Assembly (NCBI GenBank): GCA_012861695.1
Contig: JAAOOA010000451.1
Location: 5,001-69,000 of the forward strand
DNA length: 64,000 nucleotides
From: Trematomus loennbergii
Taxonomy: Eukaryota; Chordata; Actinopteri; Perciformes; Nototheniidae
Direction: 5' to 3'
Shown: in pieces, positions 1-13,100 of the stretch
Position numbering within the stretch: position 1 is the stretch's first letter
Layout: the number at the start of each line of letters is the position of its first letter
Position numbers and translations under genes: made by a program
The notes under the pieces: generated by a model
Told to the model about the DNA's origin: nothing
Databases searched by the model: none
What the model saw: the letters and a program-made list of their open reading frames with translations, nothing else

Positions 1-350
1 GACCAGGTGGAGGGATTATATCTCTACCTAGGACCAGGTGGAGGGATTATATCTCTACCTAGGACCAGGTGGAGGGATTATATCTCTACCCAGGACCAGG
101 TGGAGGGATTATATCTCTACCCAGGACCAGGTGGAGGGATTATATCTCTATTTAGGACCAGGTGGAGGGATTATATCTCTACCCAGGACCAGGTGGAGGG
201 ATTATATCTCTATTTAGGACCAGGTGGAGGGATAATATCTCTACCCAGGACCAGGTGGAGGGATTATATCTCTACCCAGGACCAGGTGGAGGGATTATAT
301 CTCTATTAGGACCAGGTGGAGGGATTATATCTCTACCTAGGACCAGGCAC
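1..350. repeat. 31-bp minisatellite, cut by window edge (cc2d2a intron 33)
   Basis: About 11 copies of a 31-bp unit built on ggaccaggtggagggatt and atatctctaccca. The open frames it produces (GPGGGIISL repeats) are by-products. The array ends about 75 bases from the exon 33 donor. Confidence 0.95.
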
Positions 351-424
351 ACACCTCTACTGACTTCACGGGATACTTCATGGGAACTTGTTTTTATTGA
401 TTTCTATAAAGGCTGTTTCCTCAC

Positions 425-538
425 CTCAGGTATCGCCGTGCCGATGATAAGCCACGCCTTCTTTCCCATCGACAGGAAGTAGTTACACAGCAGGACAGCA
501 TGCTCCTCTTCGTCACCTGCTAACAGAGTCAGGAACTG
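425..538 (-). CDS. cc2d2a: cc2d2a exon 33 (transglutaminase-like domain start); last exon in window
   Basis: 114 bases, 38 codons: [20 protein letters not shown] then [18 protein letters not shown], almost identical to human [35 protein letters not shown]. Donor GAG|GTGAGG, so the gene continues to the left of the window. Confidence 0.98.
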
Positions 539-547
539 CTGTAAAAC

Positions 548-580
<33 letters not shown>

Positions 581-814
581 AGAGGAAGAGGAGGAGGAAG
601 ATGGTGAGGAGTTACTGTGAGATGAGTTTCTTTTAACCCCAGATTCCTGGAGAGAGTTGCTCACATCACAGGTGCTCCAGAGGTCGCAGGCTCCAGAGAA
701 AGAGACTCTGTGGGGAGAGACGGGATGAGGGAGACGAACCGAGAGACCAGAGCCTGGGGGGGGGGGGGAGACATGTTTAAATATAGAGACACAATCAATA
801 AAGAAAGGATTGGA

Positions 815-849
<35 letters not shown>

Positions 850-861
850 TGTGAGACTGTC

Positions 862-916
<55 letters not shown>

Positions 917-3900
917 TGTGTGTGTGTGTTAGCTTCCCTAGATCAAGTGGTGCTGCTCTGCACCTGTATGTAAATGACCTAAAACCTGAGTCATTATCTC
1001 TGCTGTGTCTCTATGAACCCCCCCCCCCCCACTGACCGCGGCCTCCTGCTGGTTGCTGCAGGCGTCCAGCAGCTCCTGGGGGGGTTCAGGCTCGGATGTA
1101 TCTCGTGATGAACACCGTCTTCCCGTTGAGGTCGACGACAGAAGAGACGCACGGCCGCTCGGGGAAACTCTGAGACGCTTCCCGCTCGAAGCGCTCCGCC
1201 GCCGCCAGCAGACCCTCGTCCTCCTGACTGTCGAACTGAGAGGTCAGAGGTCAGGGGTCAGGGGATACAGTACATTACACTGATGATGGTGATGCAGTGA
1301 TTGGTGGACAGTTACCTTCCTTTCCTTAATCTAGCATTGAGAAGCAAACAGGTGGAACAGAAGGAGGACAAACGAGAGAAATGAAAACCATAACGCAAAA
1401 AGTCAATCAAAACAAGTAAATATCAACAAATGAGGAACGCAGACATAATAAATAATAACATTACACAGAAAAGGAAATATAGTATAGTATATAATATGTA
1501 TGAGTGCCCGTAAAAATAGACATCAAATATAGAAACGGAAACTCAAAGAGGATTACAAGCAGCTAAGAGGATCTGAAGACACACCTAGACAGACGAGGAC
1601 ACACTGATGCATGCTGGGAACTATAAAGCAGACTTGATTTAACCCACCTTCTCTCTGACCGTCTCTCCAGGCACCAGCTGGGGCTGGATGGTGATGAAGA
1701 GTGTGATGAAGGCTCCTTCACTGACGCTCCTCAGAGCCTCGTAGCCTCCGTTAGCGCTGCGCTCCTTACTGTAGCCTAGCAACACCGCGGGAGTATTCAC
1801 CTTCAGAGTCCCGTCAATCTGTAGAGAGGACAAGATCAATATCAGGAGTCTCCACTTTAAAGAGTCCTCTCCTGCTGATGTTCAGGTGTATATCAGTATG
1901 TCGTGTCTCTACTTTAAAGAGTCCTCTCCTGCTGATGTTCAGGTGTATATCAGTATGTAGTGTCTTACTTTAAAGAGTCCTCTCCTGCTGATGTTCAGAT
2001 GTATATCAGTATGTAGTGTCTCTACTTTAAAGAGTCCTCTCCTGCTGATGTTCAGGTGTATATCAGTATGTAGTGTCTTTACTTTAAAGAGTCCTCTCCT
2101 GCTGATGTTCAGATGTATATCAGTATGTAGTGTCTCTACTTTAAAGAGTCCTCTCCTGCTGATGTTCAGGTGTACATCAGTATGTAGTGTCTCTACTTTA
2201 AAGAGTCCTCTCCTGCTGATGTTCAGGTGTATATCAGTATGTAGTGTCTCTACTTTAAAGAGTCCTCTCCTGCTGATGTTCAGGTGTATATCAGTATGTA
2301 GTGTCTCTACTTTAAAGAGTCCTCTCCTGCTGATGTTCAGGTGTATATCAGTATGTAGTGTCTCTACTTTAAAGAGTCCTCTCCTGCTGATGTTCAGGTG
2401 TATATCAGTATGTAGTGTCTCTACTTTAAAGAGTCCTCTCCTGCTGATGTTCAGGTGTATATCAGTATGTAGTGTCTCTACTTAAAGAGTCCTCTCCTGC
2501 TGATGTTCAGGGGTATATCAGTATGTAGTGTCTCTACTTTAAAGAGTCCTCTCCTGCTGATGTTCAGGTGTATATCAGTATGTAGTGTCTCTACTTTAAA
2601 GAGTCCTCTCCTGCTGATGTTCAGGGGTATATCAGTATGTAGTGTCTCTACTTTAAAGAGTCCTCTCCTGCTGATGTTCAGGTGTATATCAGTATGTAGT
2701 GTCTCTACTTTAAAGAGTCCTCTCCTGCTGATGTTCAGGTGTGTATCAGTAGGTAGTGTCTCCACTTTAAAGAGTCCTCTCACCCTGCTCTGGGAGTAGA
2801 TGGTGCTGAAAGGGATCTTCACGGACCCCAGCCAGTGCTTCTCCATGCGGGTGTGGATGGACTTCCCTCTGTCTCTGTCAGTCTGAGGACAGAGGGAGAA
2901 TTATTCAGCAGCTTCATTCATAGCTTCAGATTCCTCCTCAACATTTCAAATAGAGAACAGCTGGTTCTCCTGCATGTCAGATAAAGACGAGGCGTATATT
3001 ATTAGTATCATACTTTTGGTGCTCCATAAAATCCCAAAGGAAAAGACCCTCAAAGCACTTATAGGAATGATATCTGATCCCTCACTGAATGCATATGGAG
3101 GGTGTGTGGGGGGGACTCCATACATTGAGGTGTGTTCATGTGTGAACGAGGTGGTAAAGCCCCTCTAACGGTCCAGTGAAAGGACGATGTTCTGATGGAC
3201 CTTCTGCTGGACTCACCCCTCCGGTTTCATAAACCACCTCATCGAAGATGTTGATGAAGACCTCGTCCTTCACCGACTGTAACGCAGCGGCGCTGTAGTC
3301 GCCGTTAGGAGCGCTGAAGACGAGGAGAGTTCACATTAACATTAGTGTTTATAGTCAGTACTCCTACCTTTGTCCTTTAGCGTCTGTGTGCACAGAGGAT
3401 CTATATGAAGTCTGAAGTACTGTAAGGTTTGACTGCAACACAGAGGAACAAATGGATCAAATGAAGGATGATCATATTACTGAAGATCATACAAGACCAA
3501 GGAATCAGTAGGAGTCGTAACAACAACAACAACAACAACAACAGGTAGAAGTAGATTATATATCAGCTTATTTGTTAGCGTTATCCACATGTTTATGGAA
3601 GACTTTTAGGTGTTAAAGGTTATTATACTCTTCTCATCAATATATCACAGGTCTCTGATTTATACAGAACCTGTCTCTGATTGGCTGAAACACATTTACA
3701 GATTATTCACTTTTTTATGTTACATTTGGAAAAGTTTGTGATGTGAAGGTTGGAACCCCCGTTGCAAACTGAAAGAATATTTTACCTTTTTTTTTATATA
3801 ATATTTTCCGGATAATTTTTCTTTTTGACAAAAATATTATCTTTTGTTTCTTTTGAAAAAAAAAAATCTTTTTTTTTTACTTCTGATTTTTTGATTAAAT

Positions 3901-6900
3901 ATTTATTGAGAATTTATTTTAACCAAACTTTTTTTGGTTTTATCATTTTTAAATCTTTCCGAATGTTTTCAATTATTTATGAAATCTTTTCCAGATTCAT
4001 TTTTTTTAATAAAATATTTTCCAAATCTTTATTTATTTTTTGGTAAAATCTTAAATATAAATATTTTTCAAATCTTTCAGAAAATGTTCTTGCATTTTAT
4101 CAAATCTTTTCAGAATATTATTAAAAACATCATTTTTGGGGAAACCAAACAGATCATTGCAGCATTACCCATAATCCCCTCTGTTTCAGCCCTGTTTCTA
4201 AAGAGCTGATTCTGTAGAGGCTTCTCAATACTCTAATTCCCCCTCCTCGACTCCTCGACTCCTCGACTCCTCGGTCCTCCGGTAGTGACCCGGAAATGGA
4301 TTTCAGCGCGCCATGTTGAAGGACATCTCATTTCTCTAAATGCACTTCGAGGACCGAGCATCGAACGTCGAGGAGGCTCTCTGGAGGAGCTCTAACCGAG
4401 GAGACACTGATGGGTCCTCCACAGTCCTCCAGGATGCATTTCCGGGAACGGTGGAGTCATGACGCACGGCCGGACTGATCTCAGCCAATCACAGCTCTGC
4501 ATGCATCCCCATGATATTATTTTAGTAACTGCTTTCATCAGACGCGATGTTTCCAGAGAGAACAGCTGTGAGGTCCGTGCAGAAAGCAGAGCAGTGTGTA
4601 TAATATATATCACCCAGTATAACAGGCCTACTCTCTTTGCTTTAGTTTAGTAGATATCTACAAACAAAGAGTCCAGATGTTTCTAAAACCATTTAGTGCT
4701 TCACAAAATAAAATACACAACGGCTGTAGCCTGATGATATGATATATGATAGGAGCTGTAGGTGTGTGTGTGGTGTAGGTGTGTGTGGTACAGTGTGTAG
4801 GTGTGTGTGGTACAGTGTGTAGGTGTGTGGTACAGTGTGTAGGTGTGTGTGTGGTACAGTGTGTAGGTGTGTGTGTGGTACAGTGTGTAGGTGTGTGTGG
4901 TACAGTGTGTAGGTGTGTGTGTAGGTACAGTGTGTAGGTGTGTTGGTACAGTGTGTAGGTGTGTGTGTGGTACAGTGTGTGTGTGTGTGTGGTAGGTACA
5001 GTGTGTAGGTGTGTGTGTGGTACTGTGTGTAGGTGTGTGTGTGGTACAGTGTGTAGGTGTGTGTGTGTACAGTGTGTAGGTGTGTGTGTGGTACAGTGTG
5101 TAGTGTGTGTGTGGTAGGCAGTGTGTAGGTGTGTGTGTACTGTGTGTAGGTGTGTGTGTGGTACAGTGTGTGTGGTGTGTGGTAGGCCTACAGTGTGTGT
5201 GTGGTACAGTGTGTAGGTGTGTGTTGTACAGTGTGTGCATAGATGCGGCGGACAGACGGGTCTCAGTTGGTTTGGTGTCCTATGCTTACTTTTAATACTT
5301 GTAAAAACTTTTGGCCCATAATTTCAATTCCCCATTGCAGAGACCAGAGAGAGAGGGGGATATATCCAGTCTCTGATTGTGTTACGTTATTATGAGAGTG
5401 CTCTCATACTTTAAATGTATATATTGTGTGTGTGTATATGTCTGCATCTGTAGCCTGTTATTGTCTCCTTATACCGCACTGTGAATGAATCAAAGTAAAT
5501 ATAGAAGTCATCATGAACACATCTGTCCATCAGACAGAGGGCTGCTGTGCCTCCTGTCATCATTAATGGACGTCTCTTTAAAATGACCGCTCAGAGGAGA
5601 GGAGTTCTCATTTCGGCCCCCGTTGACCCAGAGGTTGTGAAACACAGACGTAAACATGGATATATTTCTGGTTCTGGAGTCACCTGAAGGGCAGCTGCAG
5701 CTCCTCGTTCCAGCAGGGGTTCGGCCCCTCAGCCGTGGTGGTCTGAAGCACTGAGCGCTGGAAGGAGACCTCCACAAAGGGCCTCACCTGAACCTGCACC
5801 ACAACAAACACACAGTTTAAATATCACATGCAGATACATAACTCACTGACAATCAGCTGTAAATTACATTAGATTTATTTGCAAATGAGTAAAAAATAAT
5901 GTCAAAAAAAAAGTATTATGGAGACAGGTGGAGGTGGGCTTGGTGCACCAAAGGTTTTTCCCCAGGTGTGAGGACCCCTGCCTTGCTATCATCTGTTGTG
6001 TGTGTGGCCCTTTAAATGTTCTCCCTTTTGTCTATCAGTATTGATTGGGGACACCTGGCTGCCGGTACCAGAGGGTTAAAAGGCCTGACTCAGTTCCTCG
6101 AGCGTTCTCCCCGCAGAGGACCGGACCTCGGAGAGCGTGGTCACTTTCTGTTGGATCATTGAATAAAGTGCACGAAACCACTTTCTTGCCTGGACTTTAG
6201 ATCTGTTACCTGGTTAGATTCACTATCTGGCCCTTTGAGTTCATTCTGTGTCATTTCTTTATGGTTTTGCCGCTACACATTCTGAAAAGGTGCACAGTAG
6301 TTGCAGTTTTCTGAAATAAATCGTAAAAAGGTGTTTTGTACCTGGCTGTGGAGCCAATCACTGCCCTGCATGGCTCCCTGAGACGCGGGTCCAGGTTGAC
6401 TGAAAGGAGAACAGTTTAATCACGTGAATATAAAGCATGATTAATGTTGGGGAAACACTGAACGTCCTCTTCCAACATGAGAGCAACATGATAACAAAGG
6501 TATCCCAACTGTAGCTGTGAACATGACAGGATGTATGATTACCTAGAAGAGCATCAGGACTGTTTGAAGGCATATGATAGCTATGTGATTAACATGATGA
6601 TTCAGCCTCTATGGAGATAGACATATCAAGCATGCTCATTTCTGACGTGGAGCTAATCTGAAGTAAACATTGAATACTGCTTTCTATTCCTCCATCTTGT
6701 GACTGTGTAACTCCCTCTCTTGGATATCAGCATGTGAAGGACACTGTTCAGGAACTAGTTGATGCTCTGTATGTGATGACTACTTCCATTCTGGAGAGGA
6801 TCACAGATACATGGATCCTGAGTTGAAGATCAAGAAGAGGACCAGGGATTATTAACATTTTTAAGTATTCGGAAAAAGTCAGAATTTTGCGATTTTTGAG

Positions 6901-9900
6901 AAAAAGTCAGAATTTTGAGATTTTGAGAAAAAGTCAGATTTTGAGATTTCTGAGAAAAAGTCAGATTTTGGCGAAAAAGTCAATTTTTTTGAGATTTCTG
7001 AGAAAAGTCAGATTTTTTGAGATCTGAGAAAAAGTCAGATTTTTGAGATTTTGAGAAAAAGTCAGATTTTTGAGATTTTTAGAAAAAGTCAGATTTTTAA
7101 GAAAAAGTCAGATTTTTTAGATTTTGACTACTTCCATTCTTGAGAGGATCATAAATACATGGATCCTGAGGTTGAAGCTCAAGCCGGGGACAGGGAGATC
7201 TTTCTAACAATTGATCATTATTCCTGAGCTCAGTGAGGGGTTTCTGAGGGGGTTTCTGAGGGGTTTCTGAGGGGGTTTCTGAGGGGTTTCGGAGGGGTTT
7301 CTGAGGGGGTTTCTGAGGGGGTTTCTGAGGGGGTTTCTGAGGGGTTTCTGACCTGCTGCTGGGTCTGCGGATGGGGATGTCGTACGCCCGCAGGATGTTG
7401 ACCAGCAGCTTGATGTCTCCGTCGGACAGATTCTGAGCCGTCACCTTCTTCCTCTCCTTCCTCTGAGGCTTCAGGGACGCTTGGGCTCGGCCAGCTTAAA
7501 CAGGTTCATCCCCAGGATCCTGACAAACAAACAGACACCACTTATTCATGGAGATCAGTCTGTGTGTGATCCACAGATCAATTATTACTCTGAAGGGTCC
7601 GATACGATCATTACCACTAACAGTCCCAACAGGTTTCTGCCACGATCACAACTCTGATTCAGACGTTATATTTGATGGCCTTTTATGGCACAATTACAGC
7701 TGTTTGAAAATGGGATGACTTGAAAAATATATTTCACAAATAATTATTAAACTTCTGAAATCCTGAGAGAAAATCTAGGGATGTTTTCTTTCCTGTTTGA
7801 AATACAAATAAAGAGGAAAATCTTTTGTAGTTCCTTAAAAAAATGATCTAAAAAAGGTTGGGTTGACATTAAAAAGTATCTTTCCAGGAGACCTTAGCCA
7901 TGTGACTTTAAAACAGAATTGTGATAACAGGGAAACAGAACCCTGAGAGGACTGAGCGCTACAGCGGGTCTACATGTATGACCTACTGTCCTGACACTCA
8001 GGGGTTAAACTAAAGGAGAGACAGAGACACAGAGGGGGGGGGGGGTGAAAAGAAAGGAAGTCGTACCCTGGACCTGCACCACTGTTAATAATGCATGCAA
8101 GAAAAATAACAGAAACACATGGAAAAGAAAAAGATTACAACATTCACTTTCAACGATGCAAAACATGAGCGCACGACAGATCATTGTTTCTATAGATCTG
8201 CACGTAGAGGGCCGCTTCACACGGACATTATTAAGAGCTTCTCTGTTGGTGTTGCGGCTATTAATAAAGTACTTCTTATCTTATCTTAATATCCAGTGTT
8301 TCCCTGTGAATCAATAACTGAGATGTCAGAAAGACTCCGTAAAGGTCTATTCTTTCACCTCCAGAGACCCTCATATAGCGTGGTATTCTGTGAGGAAGTA
8401 ATAACTGAAGGTGCAGAACAGAAACAGTAAAGGGTCAGCTGTGAAAGACGTGAGTTATAAACCATCAGTTCTTCATGTACCCGATGCTGGGGATCTCCTC
8501 CTCGATCACCAGGTCCGACAGCAGGAAGTGATGCTTGGCCGTCAGGAACCTGTTGATGACCGACTCTCTGATCTGTGGGAGAGGAGCAGATAACATCATG
8601 TGAGGGGGGTCCATGCTGTTCTCTCTGAGGGCCCACAGAGAAACATACCCTCACTAGAGCAGGGGGTCCATGCTGTTCTCTCTGAGGGCCACACAGAGAA
8701 ACATACCCTCACTAGAGCAGGGGGTCCATGCTGTTCTCTCTGAGGGCCACACAGAGAAACATACCCTCACTAGAGCAGGGGGTCCATGCTGTTCTCTCTG
8801 AGGGCCACACAGAGAAAACATACCCTCACTAGAGGTGTTCTGCCTCAGAGGTTCAGTTATCATTCAGCTAAATCTATCACATGTAGGGGAATGATGCGGT
8901 TTATTATTATTCCCCTGTCCCATGCAGCCCCCTGTCCCCTGCAGCTCCCTGTCCCCTGCGGCCCCCTGTCCCCTGCAGCTCCCTGTCCCCTGCAGCCCCC
9001 TGTCCCCTGCAGCTCCCTGTCCCCTGCGGCCCCCTGTCCCCTGCAGCTCCTGTCCCCTGCAGCCCCCTGTCCCATGCAGCTCCCTGTCCCCTGCAGCCCC
9101 CTGTCCCCTGCAGCTCCCTGTCCCCTGCAGCCACCTGTCCCATGCAGCCCCCTGTCCCCTGCAGCCCCCTGTCCCCTGCAGCCCCTGTCCCATGCAGCCC
9201 CCTGTCCCCTGCAGCCCCCTGCAGCCCCCTGCAGCCCCCTGCAGCCCCCTGTCCCATGCGGCCCAACAACAGCCTCTGATTGGTCAACAGACTTCATGCA
9301 ATGCTTCATGGGATGCCTCATTAGATATATAAACTCTAACCCTAAGACCCACGATCAAATATATTGGTCTAAAGTAAAAAAGGGGCGAGACGGGAAGACA
9401 ACCAGATGATGCTTTTACTTGAGTATGATTTAAGAAACGTCCCAGCTCTCCAGAGGGTCTCAGTTATCCTGTTGGACCCCCCCCTTAAAGCAGAAGCCTC
9501 AGATTGATTATAGAGGGGAAATATGAAGGGTCTGTTTAAGCTAAGGAGATGGAAACTAGAGTTAGAACATGTTCTCAGCTCTAACTGACTGAATGTATTT
9601 GTAAAGTGGGCTTACCAACACATGGAAGCTACTGTGTGATATAGGCTCACATATTATTTAAGAAGTGCAAGAGAAGCAGGAGTTTCCATCTTCCATTATA
9701 CTTTAAGGATTAGCTGAGGGCCCATTAGAGATGGACAGCGGGCCGCATTTGGCCCCCGGACCGTAGTTTGGACCCCCTGAGATAATGATGATGAAACATG
9801 AGATGCTGCTCACCTTCTGCAGGTACTTGGCCACTAAGGCTCTGTGAGAGTCCAGATGCTCTTTAGTGTCCACCAGCTCTCCTTCCTTCAGCTTCCTCTC

Positions 9901-9999
9901 ATAGTCCTGAGGACACCACACACACACACACACACACACACACACCACACACACACACACACACCACACACACACACACACCCACACACACACACACAC

Positions 10000-10068
<69 letters not shown>

Positions 10069-10071
10069 CAC

Positions 10072-10150
<79 letters not shown>

Positions 10151-13100
10151 TGTGTCTGCTGATAGGTCCCTCTGTCTGTACACACAAACTGAAAGCTTGA
10201 CAGTAAAGTTGACTTTGAGCAGATGTTTGGAGGTCTGACCTGGAACATCCTATCCGTGACTTCCCTCTCCAGAGACGGGACGAACTTGTAGTTCCTGAAC
10301 TCGGCCACTTCCTGGTTCCTGAGCGCGAGCAGACGGAACCTTTTGGACGCCTCCAGCTCCTCCTCCGTCACAAAGTTAAACTCCTCCTGCAGCTGCTCCA
10401 GACGGAAATACTCCGGAGCCGTCACCTCTCCACTGCTGGCCACCTGAGGAGCCACAGTGTTCAGAAGATCTCACTGGTCAGCGGCTTGAGCTTCAATCTC
10501 AGGACCCATGTATTTCTGATCCTCTCCAGAATGGAAGTAGTCATCACATACAGAGCATCAACTAAAGCATCTAAAAAAGCGGGTTTTTTCAAAAAATTCT
10601 GACCTTTTCTAAAAATCTCAAAATTCTGACTTTTTCTCAATTCTGGCTTTTTCACCAAATCCAATTTTCCCCCCCAAAATTCTGACTTTTCTCCAAATCT
10701 CCAAATTCTGACTTTTTCTCAATCCTGATATTTTCCCCAAAATGACTTTTTCAAAAAAATCAGGACTTTTCAAAAAATTATGACTTTCTCAAAATCATCA
10801 CTTTTTCTCAAAATTATGACTTTTTCTCAAAATTATGACTTTTTCTCGAAGTTCTGACTTTTTCTTAAAGTTATGACTTTTCTCAAAGTTCTGACTTTTT
10901 CTCAAAATTATCACTTTTTCTCAAAACTATGACTTTTTCTCAAAATTATGACTTTTTCTTAAAATTATGACTTTTTCTTAAAATTATGACTTTTTCTCAA
11001 AGTTCTGACTTTTTCTTAAAATTATGACTTTTCTCAAATTATGACTTTTTCAAAAAATTATGACTTTCAAAATTATCACTTTTCTCAAAAATCTCAAAAG
11101 TTGACTTTCAAAATATGACTTTTTCTCCAAATTATGACTTTTTCTCCAAATTATCACTTTTTCTCAAACTGACTTTTTCTCAAAATTATGACTCTTTCTC
11201 AAAATGATCACTTTTCTCAAAATCCTGATATTTTTCCCAAAATGATGACTTTTTCAAAATATTATGATTTTCAAAAAATCATGACTTTCAAAAAATCAAA
11301 AAATTATGACTTTTTCAAAAAATCTCAAAATTATGACTTTCTCAAAATTATGACTTTTCTCAAAATTATGACTTTTTCTCAAAATTATGACTTTTTCTCA
11401 AATGACATGTATATAGACTTCTGGCACTATTTTTAATTTGTATTTCTTATATTGTTGCATTGTTGGAGGAGCTCAGGTCAGAAGAATGCCATTTCTACAA
11501 GCGCTGAGCACATGATGATAACACCTTTGAAACCATGAGTCTCTTCCTCTGATACTCACTTTGAGCAGCTGCATGATGGAGGCGTTCTTGGGGTCGTTGG
11601 GGTCCAGGCGGGACTGAGTGGCCCACTCTCCAATCTTTTTCATGTCATACAGTCCAGAAGCACCGATATACGTGACGGCATCGAGTCGACCCAGACCACT
11701 GAAACACAAAGGAGAGGGAGTCACATTTGAGTGATATAGGGGTTACAAGACAAGTGCATACAGGTACAGTGTCACAGAAGACAATAAGGAGCATTTACAA
11801 GTAGAAGCAGTTTCTGATGGGTTTTTTGTAAATAGGAAAGGCTTTCCTCATGTTTGATCACATTAACGACAGACTGCAAACACAACACATTGCTAAGGAC
11901 TAGATCTGTACGCATATTGAACGTTTGAAGACGTTCTTCATCCTCTGGTTGCAGCTTACATCATGCAGCATGACAGTTAAAGATGGAGTCATTCGAACAC
12001 GTCTCACTCACTTCTCTCTACCATCTCTCTCAGATGGTAGAGAGAAGGTGGGTTACCAGCAGCAGAGCCTCATCCTGAAAAAGTGCATGTATCTGGACCC
12101 TCAGCCTGAATGACTTGAATCAGTACTCTTGTGTATCTGATGCACGGATCGCCTGCTCATTCGAACACGTCTCACTCACTCGTTAATATTTGTGGATGTA
12201 GTTTTTGTAAAAACTGAAAAACTCAATAAGATATTGTTTTTAAAAATAAAAGTACATTTGAGTACAAAGTTCTGAATGAGGTTCAGAATCTGTCTCTGGA
12301 AAAACCATCCATCCATTTCCCATGAAGTGACTGTTATTTTGTATTTATTGATTGTGGTGTTTTTATTGATGTCTTAATGTGTGCATGTATACATGTGTCT
12401 GTTGTGTGTATATAGGTATATAGACATTTGTATATATCTTTGTTTTGTATTCTGGATTGTGGGAAACAGTATTTCGATCTCTCTGAACACACAAAGTTTG
12501 ACAGTAAAGTTGACTTGAGCATTACCTGTGTTTGGCAGCAGGGTGCAGGGACGGCGGGGGGGCGAGGGCTGCTCCGTCCTCTCCGACCCCCCAGGAGACG
12601 CAGCAGGACAGTTTCCCCGAGGTCAGCAGCGTCTGCTTCTTACTGCCGTCAGCCTCGAAGGAGAGGGGGACGTCTGAGGAGAGACAGGAAGTGAGGAACA
12701 CAGCATTTCCTCTGACGTTGGATCTTATAGAGAGGTGAGTGTAAAGATAAACTGCTCCCTGTCTGAAAATGAGCTGATCAGATTTTGGCCACTTGATGAT
12801 GTCATAACGATGTTTTGTCTTGTGTAACCATTAGCCAATCAGCAACCAAGGTAAACCCCCCCACCTTATCACCTGAATCTCCTCCTAGAGCACCATTGAG
12901 TTCTTTGTAACCAAATTTCTCAGAGGGGCGTGGGGAGGGCTCCTTATTTTCATCTAAAGTAACAGACAGAGAATCAGCACTTTGGAAACAGGGCTGAAAC
13001 AGAGGGGATTATGGGTAATGCTGCAATGATCTGTTTGGTGTTTCAGCCAATCAGAGACAGGCTCTGATATATCTGAGACCTGTGATATATTGATGAAGAG

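Noticed and set aside
1..350. Regular repeats that could suggest a CRISPR array
   Set aside because: Units are contiguous with no unique spacers, and the setting is a vertebrate gene; the same applies to the other arrays.
4701..5240. 179-codon Thr/His-rich frame
   Set aside because: Translation of the GT-rich minisatellite in intron 27.
8786..9409. 207-codon Pro/Cys frame and its minus-strand Gly/Gln counterparts
   Set aside because: Both strands of a 16-17 bp minisatellite stay open; no conservation expected.
9703..10455. Apparent 250-codon protein with long Cys/Val runs
   Set aside because: Read-through of two real cc2d2a exons (22 and 23) joined by a CA microsatellite intron, not a single protein.
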